DNA of 48,164 bases from Hyphomicrobiales bacterium (GTDB lineage: Bacteria; Pseudomonadota; Alphaproteobacteria; Rhizobiales; Xanthobacteraceae). Of the stretch, positions 26,075 through 34,524 are shown in pieces; position 1 is the stretch's first letter, and each line of letters begins with the position of its first letter. A program made the position numbers and the translations under genes. Below the pieces are notes generated by a model. The model saw only the letters and a list, made by a program, of their open reading frames with translations. It was not told the DNA's origin and did not search any database. The stretch covers positions 1 through 48,164 of the forward strand of contig PLJS01000159.1 of assembly GCA_003140315.1 (NCBI GenBank), given 5' to 3'.

Positions 26075-26293
26075 ATGCACACGAAATACCCAATGGCGCT
26101 TCTTGCAATCCTCGCTGTGTCGTCGGTCTTTGCCGGAGCGGTCCCGGCGGCAGCGACGGGATCATTCAAATGCCAGGACAAGGGCAGCATGAACTTCGGG
26201 ACATGCAAGAACCTTGGGCACGGAATGTGCAGCATCACCGTCGGCGACGGAACAACGGTGAAGATGAAATGCAAGGATTTACGCCACGTCTGA
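26075..26293 (+). CDS. Small secreted cysteine-containing protein, unknown function
   Basis: 72 residues. Residues 1-24 or so (MALLAILAVSSVFAGAVPAAA inside) are a signal peptide, so about 48 residues reach the periplasm or outside. The mature part, from TGSFKCQDKGSMNFGTCKN to VKMKCKDLRHV, has four Cys that could form two disulfides, and many Lys. I do not recognise the family. ATG 26075 follows AAGGGGG at 26062-26068, a good ribosome site. It has its own promoter candidate and sits between murC and a toxin-antitoxin pair. Base composition is less GC-rich than murC, so it may have arrived with the toxin-antitoxin genes. Confidence 0.75.
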   Translation: MHTKYPMALLAILAVSSVFAGAVPAAATGSFKCQDKGSMNFGTCKNLGHGMCSITVGDGTTVKMKCKDLRHV

Positions 26294-26359
26294 GCGACCG
26301 GCGCTCGCTTAGCCGTCACGCGGCCGGCCGGAATTGAAGGCGGCAGGGTAGGCGGCGCG

Positions 26360-26388
26360 TTGCGACGAGACCCGACAAGGGCTATGCT
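26360..26388 (+). promoter_or_regulatory. Candidate promoter of the antitoxin gene
   Basis: TTGCGA (26360-26365) and TATGCT (26383-26388) have 17-bp spacing. Transcription would start only 2-3 bases before ATG 26398, making the mRNA almost leaderless, so either that is real or the hexamers are chance. Confidence 0.35.
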
Positions 26389-26397
26389 GGAAGCGCC

Positions 26398-26622
26398 ATG
26401 AACCAAGCCCTGCGCGATGAATTGATGAAGCTCTCGACGGCCGAAAAGATCGAGCTGGCGAACGAGTTATGGGACAGCATCCCTCCCAACGAGGAGGAGT
26501 TTGAATTAACTCCGGAACAGCGCCAGGAGATCGAACGTCGCATGGCGGAGCATGAGCGGGACCCGAGTTCAGCGATACCTTGGGAAGAGGTTCGTGAGCG
26601 CCTTCGCGCAAGATTTGGATGA
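26398..26622 (+). CDS. Addiction-module antitoxin (Unstab_antitox / PF09720 type)
   Basis: 74 residues. The family pattern is clear: LMKLSTAEKIELANELWDSI, then a long acidic Glu-rich helix with LTPEQRQEIERRMAEHERDP. The C-terminus [16 protein letters not shown] is the part that typically wraps the toxin. These antitoxins pair with RelE/ParE toxins; the pair here is adjacent, with ATGA overlap at 26619. No separate DNA-binding domain is visible, as usual in this family, so autoregulation would need the complex. The reading direction is the same as the dcw operon. Confidence 0.9.
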   Translation: MNQALRDELMKLSTAEKIELANELWDSIPPNEEEFELTPEQRQEIERRMAEHERDPSSAIPWEEVRERLRARFG

Positions 26623-26921
26623 CGCGCCGGATTATTGTTCGAGCGGCCGCCGAGGCTGACATAAATGCTGCGGCGGCTTGGTACGAGGAGCAAAGCCCCC
26701 GTGTAGGGGCAAATTTTTGGCGAGTGGTCGACGCCAAGCTCCGGTTGATCCAAAACAGTCCGCATCAATATCAGGTTATCTTCGGGCGCTATCGTCGCGC
26801 GTTGCTGCACCCGTTTCCTTATGCGTTGATCTACGCTGAAACGGATAACAACATCCTCGTGGTTGCTTGTACGCACGGCCGGCGCGACCCGCGGCACTGG
26901 CACGACCGAATATCCGAATGA
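26619..26921 (+). CDS. RelE/ParE-family toxin
   Basis: 100 residues. The N-terminus [25 protein letters not shown] is the family's first strand and helix. [22 protein letters not shown], then [15 protein letters not shown], and finally [17 protein letters not shown] complete a ParE/RelE fold. RelE relatives cut mRNA on the ribosome and ParE relatives act on gyrase; the sequence does not decide which. It overlaps its antitoxin by ATGA. Its stop codon also overlaps the murB start as ATGA at 26918-26921, so the toxin is translationally linked to an essential wall gene. Confidence 0.9.
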   Translation: MTRRIIVRAAAEADINAAAAWYEEQSPRVGANFWRVVDAKLRLIQNSPHQYQVIFGRYRRALLHPFPYALIYAETDNNILVVACTHGRRDPRHWHDRISE

Positions 26922-27838
26922 CTGTCCCCGACATCGTCCCCGATCTCAAGTTGGCGCTGCCGCAACTCCGCGGCCGCTTGCTCACGAACGAGCGGCTCGC
27001 TCCGCTCACCTGGTTCCGCGTCGGCGGGCCGGCGCAGGCGCTGTTCATGCCGGAGGATGAAGACGATCTCGCGTACCTCCTCGCGAACCTGCCGCGCGAC
27101 ATCCCCGTCACGATCATCGGCCTCGGCTCGAACCTGATCGTGCGCGACGGCGGCGTTCCTGGCGTCGTGATCCGGCTCGGGCGCGGCTTCAACGAGGTCA
27201 AAGTCGAGCCGGACAACCGCGTGCGCGCGGGCACGGCGGTACCCGACCTGCGCGTCGCCAAGGCTGCGCAGGAAGCCGGTGTCGCGGGGCTCGCCTTCAT
27301 GCGCGGCATTCCCGGCGCGGTCGGCGGCGCGCTGCGCATGAACGGCGGCGCCTACGGGACCGAGACCAAGGACGTGTTGATCGAGGCGCGCGGCGTCGAT
27401 CGCGCGGGCCACGTACGTGTCATTGCCCACGCAGACATGCATTTCGGCTATCGCCATTGCGGCGTACCCGACGACGTCGTGTTCACGCAGGCGCTGTTTC
27501 AAGGTCGGCCGGGCGAGCCTGCTGCGATCGCGGCCGAGATGGAGAAGATCACGGCGTCACGCGAGGCAACGCAGCCGGTGAAAAGCCGCACCGGCGGTTC
27601 GACCTTCAAGAACCCACTGCCGCACAGGGCCTGGCAGCTCATCGACGCCGCGGGCTGTCGCGGACTGATTGTCGGCGGTGCGCAAGTCTCCGAGCTGCAC
27701 TGCAATTTCCTTATCAATCTCGGCAACGCGACCGCTGCCGATATCGAGGCGCTCGGCGAGGAGGTGCGCCGCCGCGTAAGAGAACAAAACGGAATCGAAC
27801 TCGAATGGGAGATCAAGCGCATCGGCATAAATTTGTAG
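26918..27838 (+). CDS. murB: UDP-N-acetylenolpyruvoylglucosamine reductase MurB
   Basis: 306 residues. An FAD and NADPH enzyme that makes UDP-MurNAc. FAD-binding segments are [32 protein letters not shown] and [24 protein letters not shown]. The catalytic Ser fits S228 in [10 protein letters not shown], which protonates the intermediate. The usual C-terminal [16 protein letters not shown] is present. I chose ATG 26918 because it fits family starts and overlaps the RelE-type toxin stop by four bases. No independent ribosome site is visible, so expression likely depends on ribosomes that have just finished the toxin. Confidence 0.95.
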   Translation: MTVPDIVPDLKLALPQLRGRLLTNERLAPLTWFRVGGPAQALFMPEDEDDLAYLLANLPRDIPVTIIGLGSNLIVRDGGVPGVVIRLGRGFNEVKVEPDNRVRAGTAVPDLRVAKAAQEAGVAGLAFMRGIPGAVGGALRMNGGAYGTETKDVLIEARGVDRAGHVRVIAHADMHFGYRHCGVPDDVVFTQALFQGRPGEPAAIAAEMEKITASREATQPVKSRTGGSTFKNPLPHRAWQLIDAAGCRGLIVGGAQVSELHCNFLINLGNATAADIEALGEEVRRRVREQNGIELEWEIKRIGINL

Positions 27839-27931
27839 CGCAAATCGCGCAAATCAGATTCTTTCAGCGAACTGATTCGCGGCTCACGGGCGCGGATTTT
27901 TTCAAGGCTCGCGGGGAGGCATCCGGGGCGA

Positions 27932-28855
27932 ATGCCAGGCAAGCACGTCGCCGTTCTGATGGGCGGATGGTCGGCCGAACGCGAGGTGAGCCTGCGTTCG
28001 GGCAAGGCCTGCGCCGACGCCCTCGAAGCCAGCGGTCACAGCGTCACCAAGATCGATGTCGGCCGCGACATCGCGACCGTGTTGCAGATGCTCAAACCCG
28101 ACGCGGCGCTCAACGTGTTGCATGGGCGCCCGGGCGAGGACGGCACCTTGCAAGGCATCCTCGAAGTTATCGGTGTCCCTTACAGCCATTCCGGCGTGCT
28201 CGCCTCGGCAGTCGCGATGCAGAAGGATCTTGCGAAAATCCTGTTTCGCGCGGCCGGCGTCCCGACGCCAGGCGGGCTCGTGGTGTCGCGCTCGGTCGCC
28301 GCCAAGGAGCATGTGCTGGAACGGCCTTACGTGCTCAAGCCGGTCAGCGAGGGCTCCAGCGTCGGTGTCTTCATCGTCACCGAGGCGCATGAATATCCCC
28401 CGCAGGAGCTCACCCGCGAGGATTGGGCGTTCGGCGAGATGGTGCTGGCCGAGCCGTTCATCCCGGGCAAGGAGCTGACCTGCGCCGTCATGGGCGAGGA
28501 CGCCCTGGGCGTGATCGAGATCGTGCCCACCGCCCGCTTCTATGACTACGAGGCGAAATACGCGCCCGGGGGCTCGCGGCACCTGTTACCGGCGCCAATT
28601 TCACCAATTGTTTACCAAGAGGTCCGCAGGATGGCGCTCGCGGCTCATCGCGCGCTCGGATGCCGGGGCGTGAGCCGCGCGGATTTTCGCTGGGATGACA
28701 GTGCGGAGGGCACTGGGGGACTGGTCTGTCTGGAAGTGAACACGCAACCCGGCATGACCGAGACCTCGCTGGTGCCCGAGATCGCGGTCCATGCGGGTAT
28801 TTCGTTTGTTGAGCTGGTGAAATGGATGGTCGAGGACGCATCGCTCAATCGCTGA
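27932..28855 (+). CDS. ddl: D-alanine:D-alanine ligase
   Basis: 307 residues, the short DdlB form usual in dcw clusters. It makes the D-Ala-D-Ala substrate of MurF. The ATP-grasp fold is visible: HVAVLMGGWSAEREVSLRSG at the N-terminus, LNVLHGRPGEDGTLQGILE, PYVLKPVSEGSSVGVFIV, and the metal site CLEVNTQPGMTETSLVPE at the end. ATG 27932 has GGGGCG upstream. The 93-base gap from murB holds a small stem (AATCAG with CTGATT) and an isolated T6, not a convincing terminator. The 3' end overlaps ftsQ by 34 bases. Confidence 0.96.
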   Translation: MPGKHVAVLMGGWSAEREVSLRSGKACADALEASGHSVTKIDVGRDIATVLQMLKPDAALNVLHGRPGEDGTLQGILEVIGVPYSHSGVLASAVAMQKDLAKILFRAAGVPTPGGLVVSRSVAAKEHVLERPYVLKPVSEGSSVGVFIVTEAHEYPPQELTREDWAFGEMVLAEPFIPGKELTCAVMGEDALGVIEIVPTARFYDYEAKYAPGGSRHLLPAPISPIVYQEVRRMALAAHRALGCRGVSRADFRWDDSAEGTGGLVCLEVNTQPGMTETSLVPEIAVHAGISFVELVKWMVEDASLNR

Positions 28856-29757
28856 CGCGGCCGAAAGGTCCGCGCAGCCTGCGCGTAGCCACGCGCCGGG
28901 GTGCGCTCGGCCGCGCGCTGCGCCGCTATACGCTGCCGCTCTCGCGCGTGCGGCTGCCGCGCTTTATCGGGCTCGTGGCGAGCCTATCGTTCCTCTCTGC
29001 CGCCACCGGCTACGGCGTCGTAAAGGGCGGGCACATGCCTGAGATCGTCGGTGCCGCGAAGGCCGCCTGCGACAGCGCCGCGAACGCGATGGGCATGCGG
29101 ATCGCGGCCGTCTCGCTGTCCGGCGAGCGCCAGGTGAGCCGCCAGGACATTTTCGCGGCCGCGGGCGTCACGGAAAATTCCTCGCTGCCGTTCCTCGACG
29201 TGACCGAGGCGCGCCAGCGGCTCGAGGCGATCCCGTGGATCGCCGAAGCGACCGTGCGCAAGCTCTATCCGGACCGCCTGCAGATCACCGTCACCGAGCG
29301 CGAAGCCTTCGCGCTGTGGCAGTCCGACGGCAAGGTCTCGGTGATCGCCGCCGACGGCACTGTGCTCGCCGCCAAGGTCGAGCCGCGCTTTTCGAGCCTG
29401 CCGTTCGTGGTCGGGCGCGGCGCGGCCGCCAAGGCGCGCGACTTCCTGGCGGTGCTCGACCGGCAGCCCGCGATCCGCGATTCCGTGCGCGCCGCGGTGC
29501 TGGTCGCCGAACGGCGCTGGAACCTCAGGCTGAAGAACGGCATCGACGTGCGCCTGCCCGAGACCGGGATCGAAGCAGCCCTCGACGCGCTCGCGCGCCT
29601 CGATCGCGAGAAGAGCCTGCTCACGCGCGACATCGTCTCCGTCGACCTGCGGCTGCCCGACAGGGTTACGGTGCGCCTTTCCGATGCCGTCGCGCAGGCG
29701 CGCGAAGAGGCGTTCCGGAAAGCCAATCCGCCGAAGAAGAAGGGCAACGACGCATGA
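28822..29757 (+). CDS. ftsQ: Cell division protein FtsQ
   Basis: 311 residues. A basic cytoplasmic tail of about 48 residues leads to one membrane segment (about 50-68, IGLVASLSFLSAATGYGVV). A POTRA domain follows: AAVSLSGERQVSRQDIFAA, then IPWIAEATVRKLYPDRLQI. The beta domain then reads VTEREAFALWQSDGKVSVIAADG. FtsQ ties FtsL and the septal synthase to the ring. ATG 28822 begins 34 bases inside ddl, an arrangement common in alphaproteobacteria. The Lys-rich C-terminus (PKKKGNDA) overlaps ftsA by four bases. Confidence 0.94.
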   Translation: MDGRGRIAQSLTRPKGPRSLRVATRRGALGRALRRYTLPLSRVRLPRFIGLVASLSFLSAATGYGVVKGGHMPEIVGAAKAACDSAANAMGMRIAAVSLSGERQVSRQDIFAAAGVTENSSLPFLDVTEARQRLEAIPWIAEATVRKLYPDRLQITVTEREAFALWQSDGKVSVIAADGTVLAAKVEPRFSSLPFVVGRGAAAKARDFLAVLDRQPAIRDSVRAAVLVAERRWNLRLKNGIDVRLPETGIEAALDALARLDREKSLLTRDIVSVDLRLPDRVTVRLSDAVAQAREEAFRKANPPKKKGNDA

Positions 29758-31073
29758 GCGATCTCGCTCACGGCCTCGCTCCCAAGATGAAGCCGATCTC
29801 GCGCCGGCGCTCGGCGATCATGTGCGCGCTCGACGTCGGCACCAGCAAGGTCGTCTGCGTGGTCGCGCGCCTGCGCCCGCGTCCGCAGGAGATACTCTAT
29901 CGCCGCAGCCACGCGATCGAGGTGCTCGGCATCGGCCACACCCAGGCGCACGGCATGAAGTGCGGCACAGTCGTCGACATCTCGGCCGCCGAGGACGTGC
30001 TGCGCCACGCGATCGACGAGGCCGAGCGCATGGCCGGCGTGCAGGTCTCCTCCGTGGTGCTGCCGATCACCGCCGGGCGCACGACGAGCGAACTCTTCGC
30101 CGCGACCGTGCACATGCAGACGCCGACCGCGGGCGACGCCGACATCCAGCGCGTGCTTGCCGTCGGCAGCCGGCATTCGGTGCGGCAAGGCCGCGCCGTC
30201 CTGCATTCGCTCCCGATCGGCTATGCGCTCGACGAGCAGCGCGGCATCCGCGATCCGCGCGGCATGCTCGGCCGCCGGCTCGGCGTCGACATGCATGTGG
30301 TGACGACCGAGGTGGCGGCAGCGCGCAACCTGATGCTGCTGGCGGAGCGCTGCCATATCGGCGTCGAGGCGATGGTCGCCGCGCCTTACGTCGCGGGTCT
30401 CTCGGTGCTGGCCGAGGACGAGGCCGATCTCGGCGCGGCCGTCATCGACATGGGCGCCGGCACCACCACGGTCGCGGTGTTCGCGGGCGGGCGCTTCATT
30501 CACGTCGACGGCTTCGCGGTCGGCGGCCTTAACGTCACCATGGACATCGCGCGCGGCCTCACCACCACGATTTCGGACGCGGAACGGCTCAAGACGCTGT
30601 TCGGCGCCGCGCTGTCGGGTCCCTCCGACGACCGCGACATGCTCGAACTCGCGGCGATCGATGCCGGTCCGCACGAGCCTCCGCGCATGGTGCCGCGCGC
30701 GCATCTCGTCCACATCATCCGGCCGCGCGTGGAAGAGATCCTCGAAATGGTGCGCGACAAGCTCGCGGCCTCGCCCTTCGCGGCCGATCCGCGCGGGCGC
30801 GTGATCCTGACCGGCGGCGCGAGCCAGTTGACCGGGCTTTCCGATCTCGCCGCGCAGATCCTCAATCGGCAGGTCCGTGTCGGGCGCCCGCTCGGCATCG
30901 GCGCATTGCCGGACGCCGCCAAGGGCCCGGCCTTCGCGGTCGCGGCCGGGCTGCTGGTCTACCCCCAATTCGCCTATCTCGAACACTGCGAACCGCGAAA
31001 AACGCGGCAGCTGATGACGGGGACCGACGGCTATTTCTCACGGGTCGGACGCTGGCTTCGGGAGAGCTTCTGA
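29754..31073 (+). CDS. ftsA: Cell division protein FtsA
   Basis: 439 residues of the actin-like ATPase that anchors FtsZ to the membrane. CALDVGTSKVVCVVAR is the phosphate-1 motif, AAVIDMGAGTTTVAVF is phosphate-2, and RVILTGGASQLTGL is the adenosine motif. The 1C domain lies between them, with VLHSLPIGYALDEQRGIRDP. The last 14 residues, GYFSRVGRWLRESF, form the amphipathic membrane-targeting helix. It overlaps ftsQ by ATGA. The stop is 124 bases before ftsZ. Confidence 0.96.
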   Translation: MSDLAHGLAPKMKPISRRRSAIMCALDVGTSKVVCVVARLRPRPQEILYRRSHAIEVLGIGHTQAHGMKCGTVVDISAAEDVLRHAIDEAERMAGVQVSSVVLPITAGRTTSELFAATVHMQTPTAGDADIQRVLAVGSRHSVRQGRAVLHSLPIGYALDEQRGIRDPRGMLGRRLGVDMHVVTTEVAAARNLMLLAERCHIGVEAMVAAPYVAGLSVLAEDEADLGAAVIDMGAGTTTVAVFAGGRFIHVDGFAVGGLNVTMDIARGLTTTISDAERLKTLFGAALSGPSDDRDMLELAAIDAGPHEPPRMVPRAHLVHIIRPRVEEILEMVRDKLAASPFAADPRGRVILTGGASQLTGLSDLAAQILNRQVRVGRPLGIGALPDAAKGPAFAVAAGLLVYPQFAYLEHCEPRKTRQLMTGTDGYFSRVGRWLRESF

Positions 31074-31197
31074 TGACCCACACTCAACTCGCACTCGTAA
31101 CGGCCGGCGGCGGACCGGCCAAGCAAAGCGGCGATGAGTCAAGTTTGCGCGCGTTGCGCACGCTTGTCCGCGCGTCCGCACTCTGAAAGAGGCAGCC

Positions 31198-32961
31198 ATG
31201 ACCATAAACCTGAAGATGCCCGACATCCGGGAACTCAAGCCGAGGATCACCGTCTTCGGTGTCGGTGGTGCCGGTGGCAACGCCGTCAACAACATGATCA
31301 CGGCGGGCCTCGTCGGCTGCGACTTTGTCGTCGCCAATGCCGACGCGCAGGCGCTGACCACGTCGAAATCCGAGCGCATCATCCAGATGGGCGTGCAGGT
31401 GACCGAAGGCCTCGGCGCCGGCGCACAGCCCGAGGTCGGACGCGCCGCAGCCGAAGAGGTGATCGATGAGATCCGCGATCATCTCGCCGGCGCGCACATG
31501 GTGTTCGTCACCGCCGGCATGGGCGGCGGCACGGGCACGGGCGCGGCTCCGGTGGTCGCGCAATGCGCCAAGGAGATGGGCATCCTCACGGTCGGTGTCG
31601 TCACCAAGCCATTCCACTTCGAGGGCGTGCGCCGCATGCGCGTCGCCGAGCAGGGCATCATCGACCTGCAGAAGCATGTCGATACGCTGCTGATTATCCC
31701 GAACCAGAACCTGTTCCGGGTCGCCAACGAGAAGACCACCTTCGCCGACGCCTTCGCGATGGCCGACCAGGTGCTCTATTCGGGCGTCGCCTGCATCACC
31801 GACCTGATGGTCAAGGAAGGCCTGATCAACCTCGACTTCGCCGACGTCCGCGCCGTGATGAGCGAAATGGGCAAGGCGATGATGGGCACGGGCGAAGCCT
31901 CGGGCGAGAAGCGCGCGCTCGCGGCCGCCGAAGCCGCGATCTCCAACCCGCTGATCGACGACTCCACCATGAAGGGTGCCAAGGGCCTGCTGATCTCGAT
32001 CACGGGCGGCAAGGACCTCGGCCTCTACGAGGTGGACGAGGCCGCGACCCGCATCCGCGAGGAGGTCGACAGCGACGCCAATATCATCGTCGGCGCGACC
32101 TTCGACGAGAGCCTGGAAGGCATCGTGCGCGTGTCTGTGGTTGCGACCGGCATCGATGTCGCGGCCTCCGCCACCAAGCCGCAATCCACGCCCCGGGCGG
32201 CGCAGCCGGCCGTGGCCCCCCAGGCAGCGGCCGCGCGGCTCGCCGAGCTGTCGCAGAGCCTGCGCGCCACGACGCCGCGCCCGGCCGATCGCGCCGAGCA
32301 GGCCCATCGCGCGGTCGCGCAGGCGCTCGCGATCGCGCCTGAAGTGCCTGCCGCCGCGGCGGTCCGTCCGGCCGAGCCGGTGGCGCCCCCGGCCGCGACC
32401 TCGATCGAGGACGTGACCATCCGGCCGATCGTGCCGAAGCCCTCGCTGTTCCTCGAATCCGGGGAGGAGCAGGCGGCGCCGCGCGCGCCGGCGCTGGAGA
32501 AGCCGTTCATCCCGCCGCAGGCCGAGCGGGCTCGCCAGCCGGTGCGGATGCCGCCGATCGAGGAGTTCCCGCTCCCGGCGCAGAAGCAGTTCGAGGCGCA
32601 GCGCGGCGAGGCCGTCGATGCGAATCCCGAGAAGCGGCGCCTGTCGCTGTTGCAGCGGCTCGCCTCGATCGGTCTCGGCCAGCGCGAGGACGAGGCGAGC
32701 GCAGCGCAGCAAAAGCGCGAGGCCCCGCGTCCGGTTGCGGCCCGTCTCGCGCCGCCAATGCCGATGCCGAAGGCGCCACCGATGCCCCCCATGGTCCGGC
32801 CGAACGAATCGCGCGACGCCGTCGCCGATTACGGCAAGCGCCAAGCGCCGCGTGGCGCCCCGCAGGGCCTCGACCAGCACGGCCGGCCTGCTCCTGTGCA
32901 TAACTCGATCGAGGACGATCAACTCGAAATCCCAGCCTTCCTGCGCCGCCAAGCCAATTGA
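31198..32961 (+). CDS. ftsZ: Cell division GTPase FtsZ
   Basis: 587 residues. The tubulin-like GTPase core (about 1-320) has [15 protein letters not shown] (19-33), the signature GGGTGTGA (109-116) and the T7 loop [15 protein letters not shown]. About 230 residues of Pro/Ala/Glu-rich linker follow, much longer than in E. coli but normal in Bradyrhizobium-like bacteria. The conserved C-terminal peptide is [15 protein letters not shown] (573-587), the site that contacts FtsA and other ring partners. ATG 31198 has AGAGG upstream. The 124-base gap from ftsA allows an internal promoter, and a strong terminator follows at 32992-33023. Confidence 0.97.
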   Translation: MTINLKMPDIRELKPRITVFGVGGAGGNAVNNMITAGLVGCDFVVANADAQALTTSKSERIIQMGVQVTEGLGAGAQPEVGRAAAEEVIDEIRDHLAGAHMVFVTAGMGGGTGTGAAPVVAQCAKEMGILTVGVVTKPFHFEGVRRMRVAEQGIIDLQKHVDTLLIIPNQNLFRVANEKTTFADAFAMADQVLYSGVACITDLMVKEGLINLDFADVRAVMSEMGKAMMGTGEASGEKRALAAAEAAISNPLIDDSTMKGAKGLLISITGGKDLGLYEVDEAATRIREEVDSDANIIVGATFDESLEGIVRVSVVATGIDVAASATKPQSTPRAAQPAVAPQAAAARLAELSQSLRATTPRPADRAEQAHRAVAQALAIAPEVPAAAAVRPAEPVAPPAATSIEDVTIRPIVPKPSLFLESGEEQAAPRAPALEKPFIPPQAERARQPVRMPPIEEFPLPAQKQFEAQRGEAVDANPEKRRLSLLQRLASIGLGQREDEASAAQQKREAPRPVAARLAPPMPMPKAPPMPPMVRPNESRDAVADYGKRQAPRGAPQGLDQHGRPAPVHNSIEDDQLEIPAFLRRQAN

Positions 32962-32991
32962 GGGGGGCGGGCATCCGCCGGAAAAATGCTC

Positions 32992-33023
32992 ACGGGCGGC
33001 CTCGCGGCCGCCCGTTCGTCTTC
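32992..33023 (+). terminator. Rho-independent terminator of the dcw operon after ftsZ
   Basis: A 10-bp perfect GC stem (ACGGGCGGCC with GGCCGCCCGT, TCGC loop) followed by TCGTCTT, 30 bases after the ftsZ stop. The T-run is interrupted. Confidence 0.7.
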
Positions 33024-33390
33024 CGAAAGGGTTCGAATCTGCTGTTTTGGTAGGCATGCAAAGGAGTTACGCACGCTCGCACGCGGCCATTAACGGCTTT
33101 ACGAAAAGATCGACCCGGCTCCGGCGGCGGCGCGCCGCGGAGGTGCTATCCTGCGGTCGAATCTGGGTTTCCGGCCTCTGTAACAGTCGGAAAAAAACCG
33201 TGAATTGGACGCATTCCGGCCTGTGTTAGGTTTCTGCGCGAAGGGGCTCGCGTGGGGACGGGGTCGGCGGGATAACCGCCATGTCTAAATCTCCGACAAC
33301 GCGATGACGAGGTCCCGACGTGGTTTTGTCGGTGGCGACTTTTCTGCGCACAGCGGAACGGGTCGCCGAAGGGGTAGCGGGACGGGGTAC
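33024..33390 (+). other. Intergenic leader region of lpxC
   Basis: 367 bases without a convincing gene. A promoter candidate is TTGGAC (33205-33210) with TAGGTT (33227-33232), 16 bp apart. It predicts a leader of about 150 bases before lpxC, room for translational control. An in-frame extension of lpxC from 33304 is Arg/Gly-rich and unlike the family, so I treat it as untranslated. Confidence 0.4.
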
Positions 33391-34347
33391 ATGAAAGCGG
33401 GCAAGCAGACGACGCTTGGGGCACGCGCGACCGTATCCGGGGTCGGAGTTCATTCCGGACTTCCTGTCACTTTGACCATGCATCCCGCCGATGCCGGAAC
33501 CGGCGTCGTGTTCGTCCGGCTCGATGCTCAGGGACGCCCCGAGCGCGAGATCCGGGCGCATGCGCGTTTCGTCACCGCGACCGAGCTCGCAACCGTGCTC
33601 GGCGACGACACCTCCGGTCCTTGCGTATCCACGATCGAGCACATCATGGCGACGCTGTGCGGGCTCGGCGTCGACAACGCTGTGGTCGAGATCGACGGCG
33701 TCGAAGCCCCGATCATGGACGGCAGCGCGGCGGCCTTCGTCGATGCGATCGATCAGGTCGGCATCGTGGCGCTGCCCGAGGCGCGCCGCTACACCAAGGT
33801 GCTGAAACCCATCCGCGTCTCCAAGGGCGACGCCTATGGCGAGCTGACGCCCTATGACCGCGGTTTCCGCGTCGACGTCACCATCGATTTCCCGCATCCC
33901 ATGATCGGCCGGCAGGCGATCGCGCTCGAGGTCGAGGCCGCGACCTTCCGTCGCGAAATCGCGCGCGCGCGCACCTTCGGCTTCATGAAGGACGTGTCGA
34001 AGCTGTGGAGCGCGGGCTACGCGCTCGGCGCCTCGCTGGAAAATACGCTGGTCGTCGCCGAGGACCGGCTGCTCAACCCCGAAGGGCTGCGCTATGCCGA
34101 CGAGTTCGTGCGCCACAAGGCGCTCGACGCGATCGGCGATCTCGCGCTCGCGGGCGCGCCGCTGCTCGGCGCCTACAAGTCGGTGCGCGGCGGCCACAAG
34201 CTCAACCATGCGGTGCTGTGCGCGCTGATCGCGGACCCGACCGCCTGGACCGTGGTGGAGGCCAAGGCCGATACGAGGCCTGCGCGCCGGGGCCAAGCCG
34301 GTGCCGCGGCCGGGCTGGCCGCGCCGGCCTATCGGGCGGACGCCTGA
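33391..34347 (+). CDS. lpxC: UDP-3-O-acyl-N-acetylglucosamine deacetylase LpxC
   Basis: 318 residues. The zinc enzyme for the first committed step of lipid A synthesis. Zinc ligands fit H84 (in EHIMATLCG), H242 and D246 (in RHKALDAIGD), and the catalytic His fits H269 in GGHKLNHAV. The spacing matches the known enzyme. ATG 33391 has GGGACGGGG upstream and gives the family N-terminus KQTTLGARATVSGVGVHSG. The last 20 residues are Ala/Arg-rich and variable. It is separated from ftsZ by a terminator, so it is probably transcribed on its own. Confidence 0.96.
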   Translation: MKAGKQTTLGARATVSGVGVHSGLPVTLTMHPADAGTGVVFVRLDAQGRPEREIRAHARFVTATELATVLGDDTSGPCVSTIEHIMATLCGLGVDNAVVEIDGVEAPIMDGSAAAFVDAIDQVGIVALPEARRYTKVLKPIRVSKGDAYGELTPYDRGFRVDVTIDFPHPMIGRQAIALEVEAATFRREIARARTFGFMKDVSKLWSAGYALGASLENTLVVAEDRLLNPEGLRYADEFVRHKALDAIGDLALAGAPLLGAYKSVRGGHKLNHAVLCALIADPTAWTVVEAKADTRPARRGQAGAAAGLAAPAYRADA

Positions 34348-34524
34348 CGTAACAGGGTTTTTGAGCTGGTCGCGCAATCTGGCGGCGAACCGGTGTCCAC
34401 CTCGCCGGATTGCGCTCCGGCCCGTTAACCGGGCGCGCCACATTCCCGGCCGATTGCCAGCCTATGGCCATATTCGCATGGCGCAATAGGCGCAGTTCGG
34501 ATAGAGAGGCGCGGGCGCGAGGGG

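Noticed and set aside
27846-27903. Terminator between murB and ddl
   Set aside because: The stem is short with a bulge, and the T6 run is about 15 bases away from its base, so termination is unlikely.
31084-33057. A 657-codon minus-strand frame antisense to ftsZ
   Set aside because: It mirrors the codon periodicity of ftsZ and has low-complexity Arg/Gly/Asp composition.
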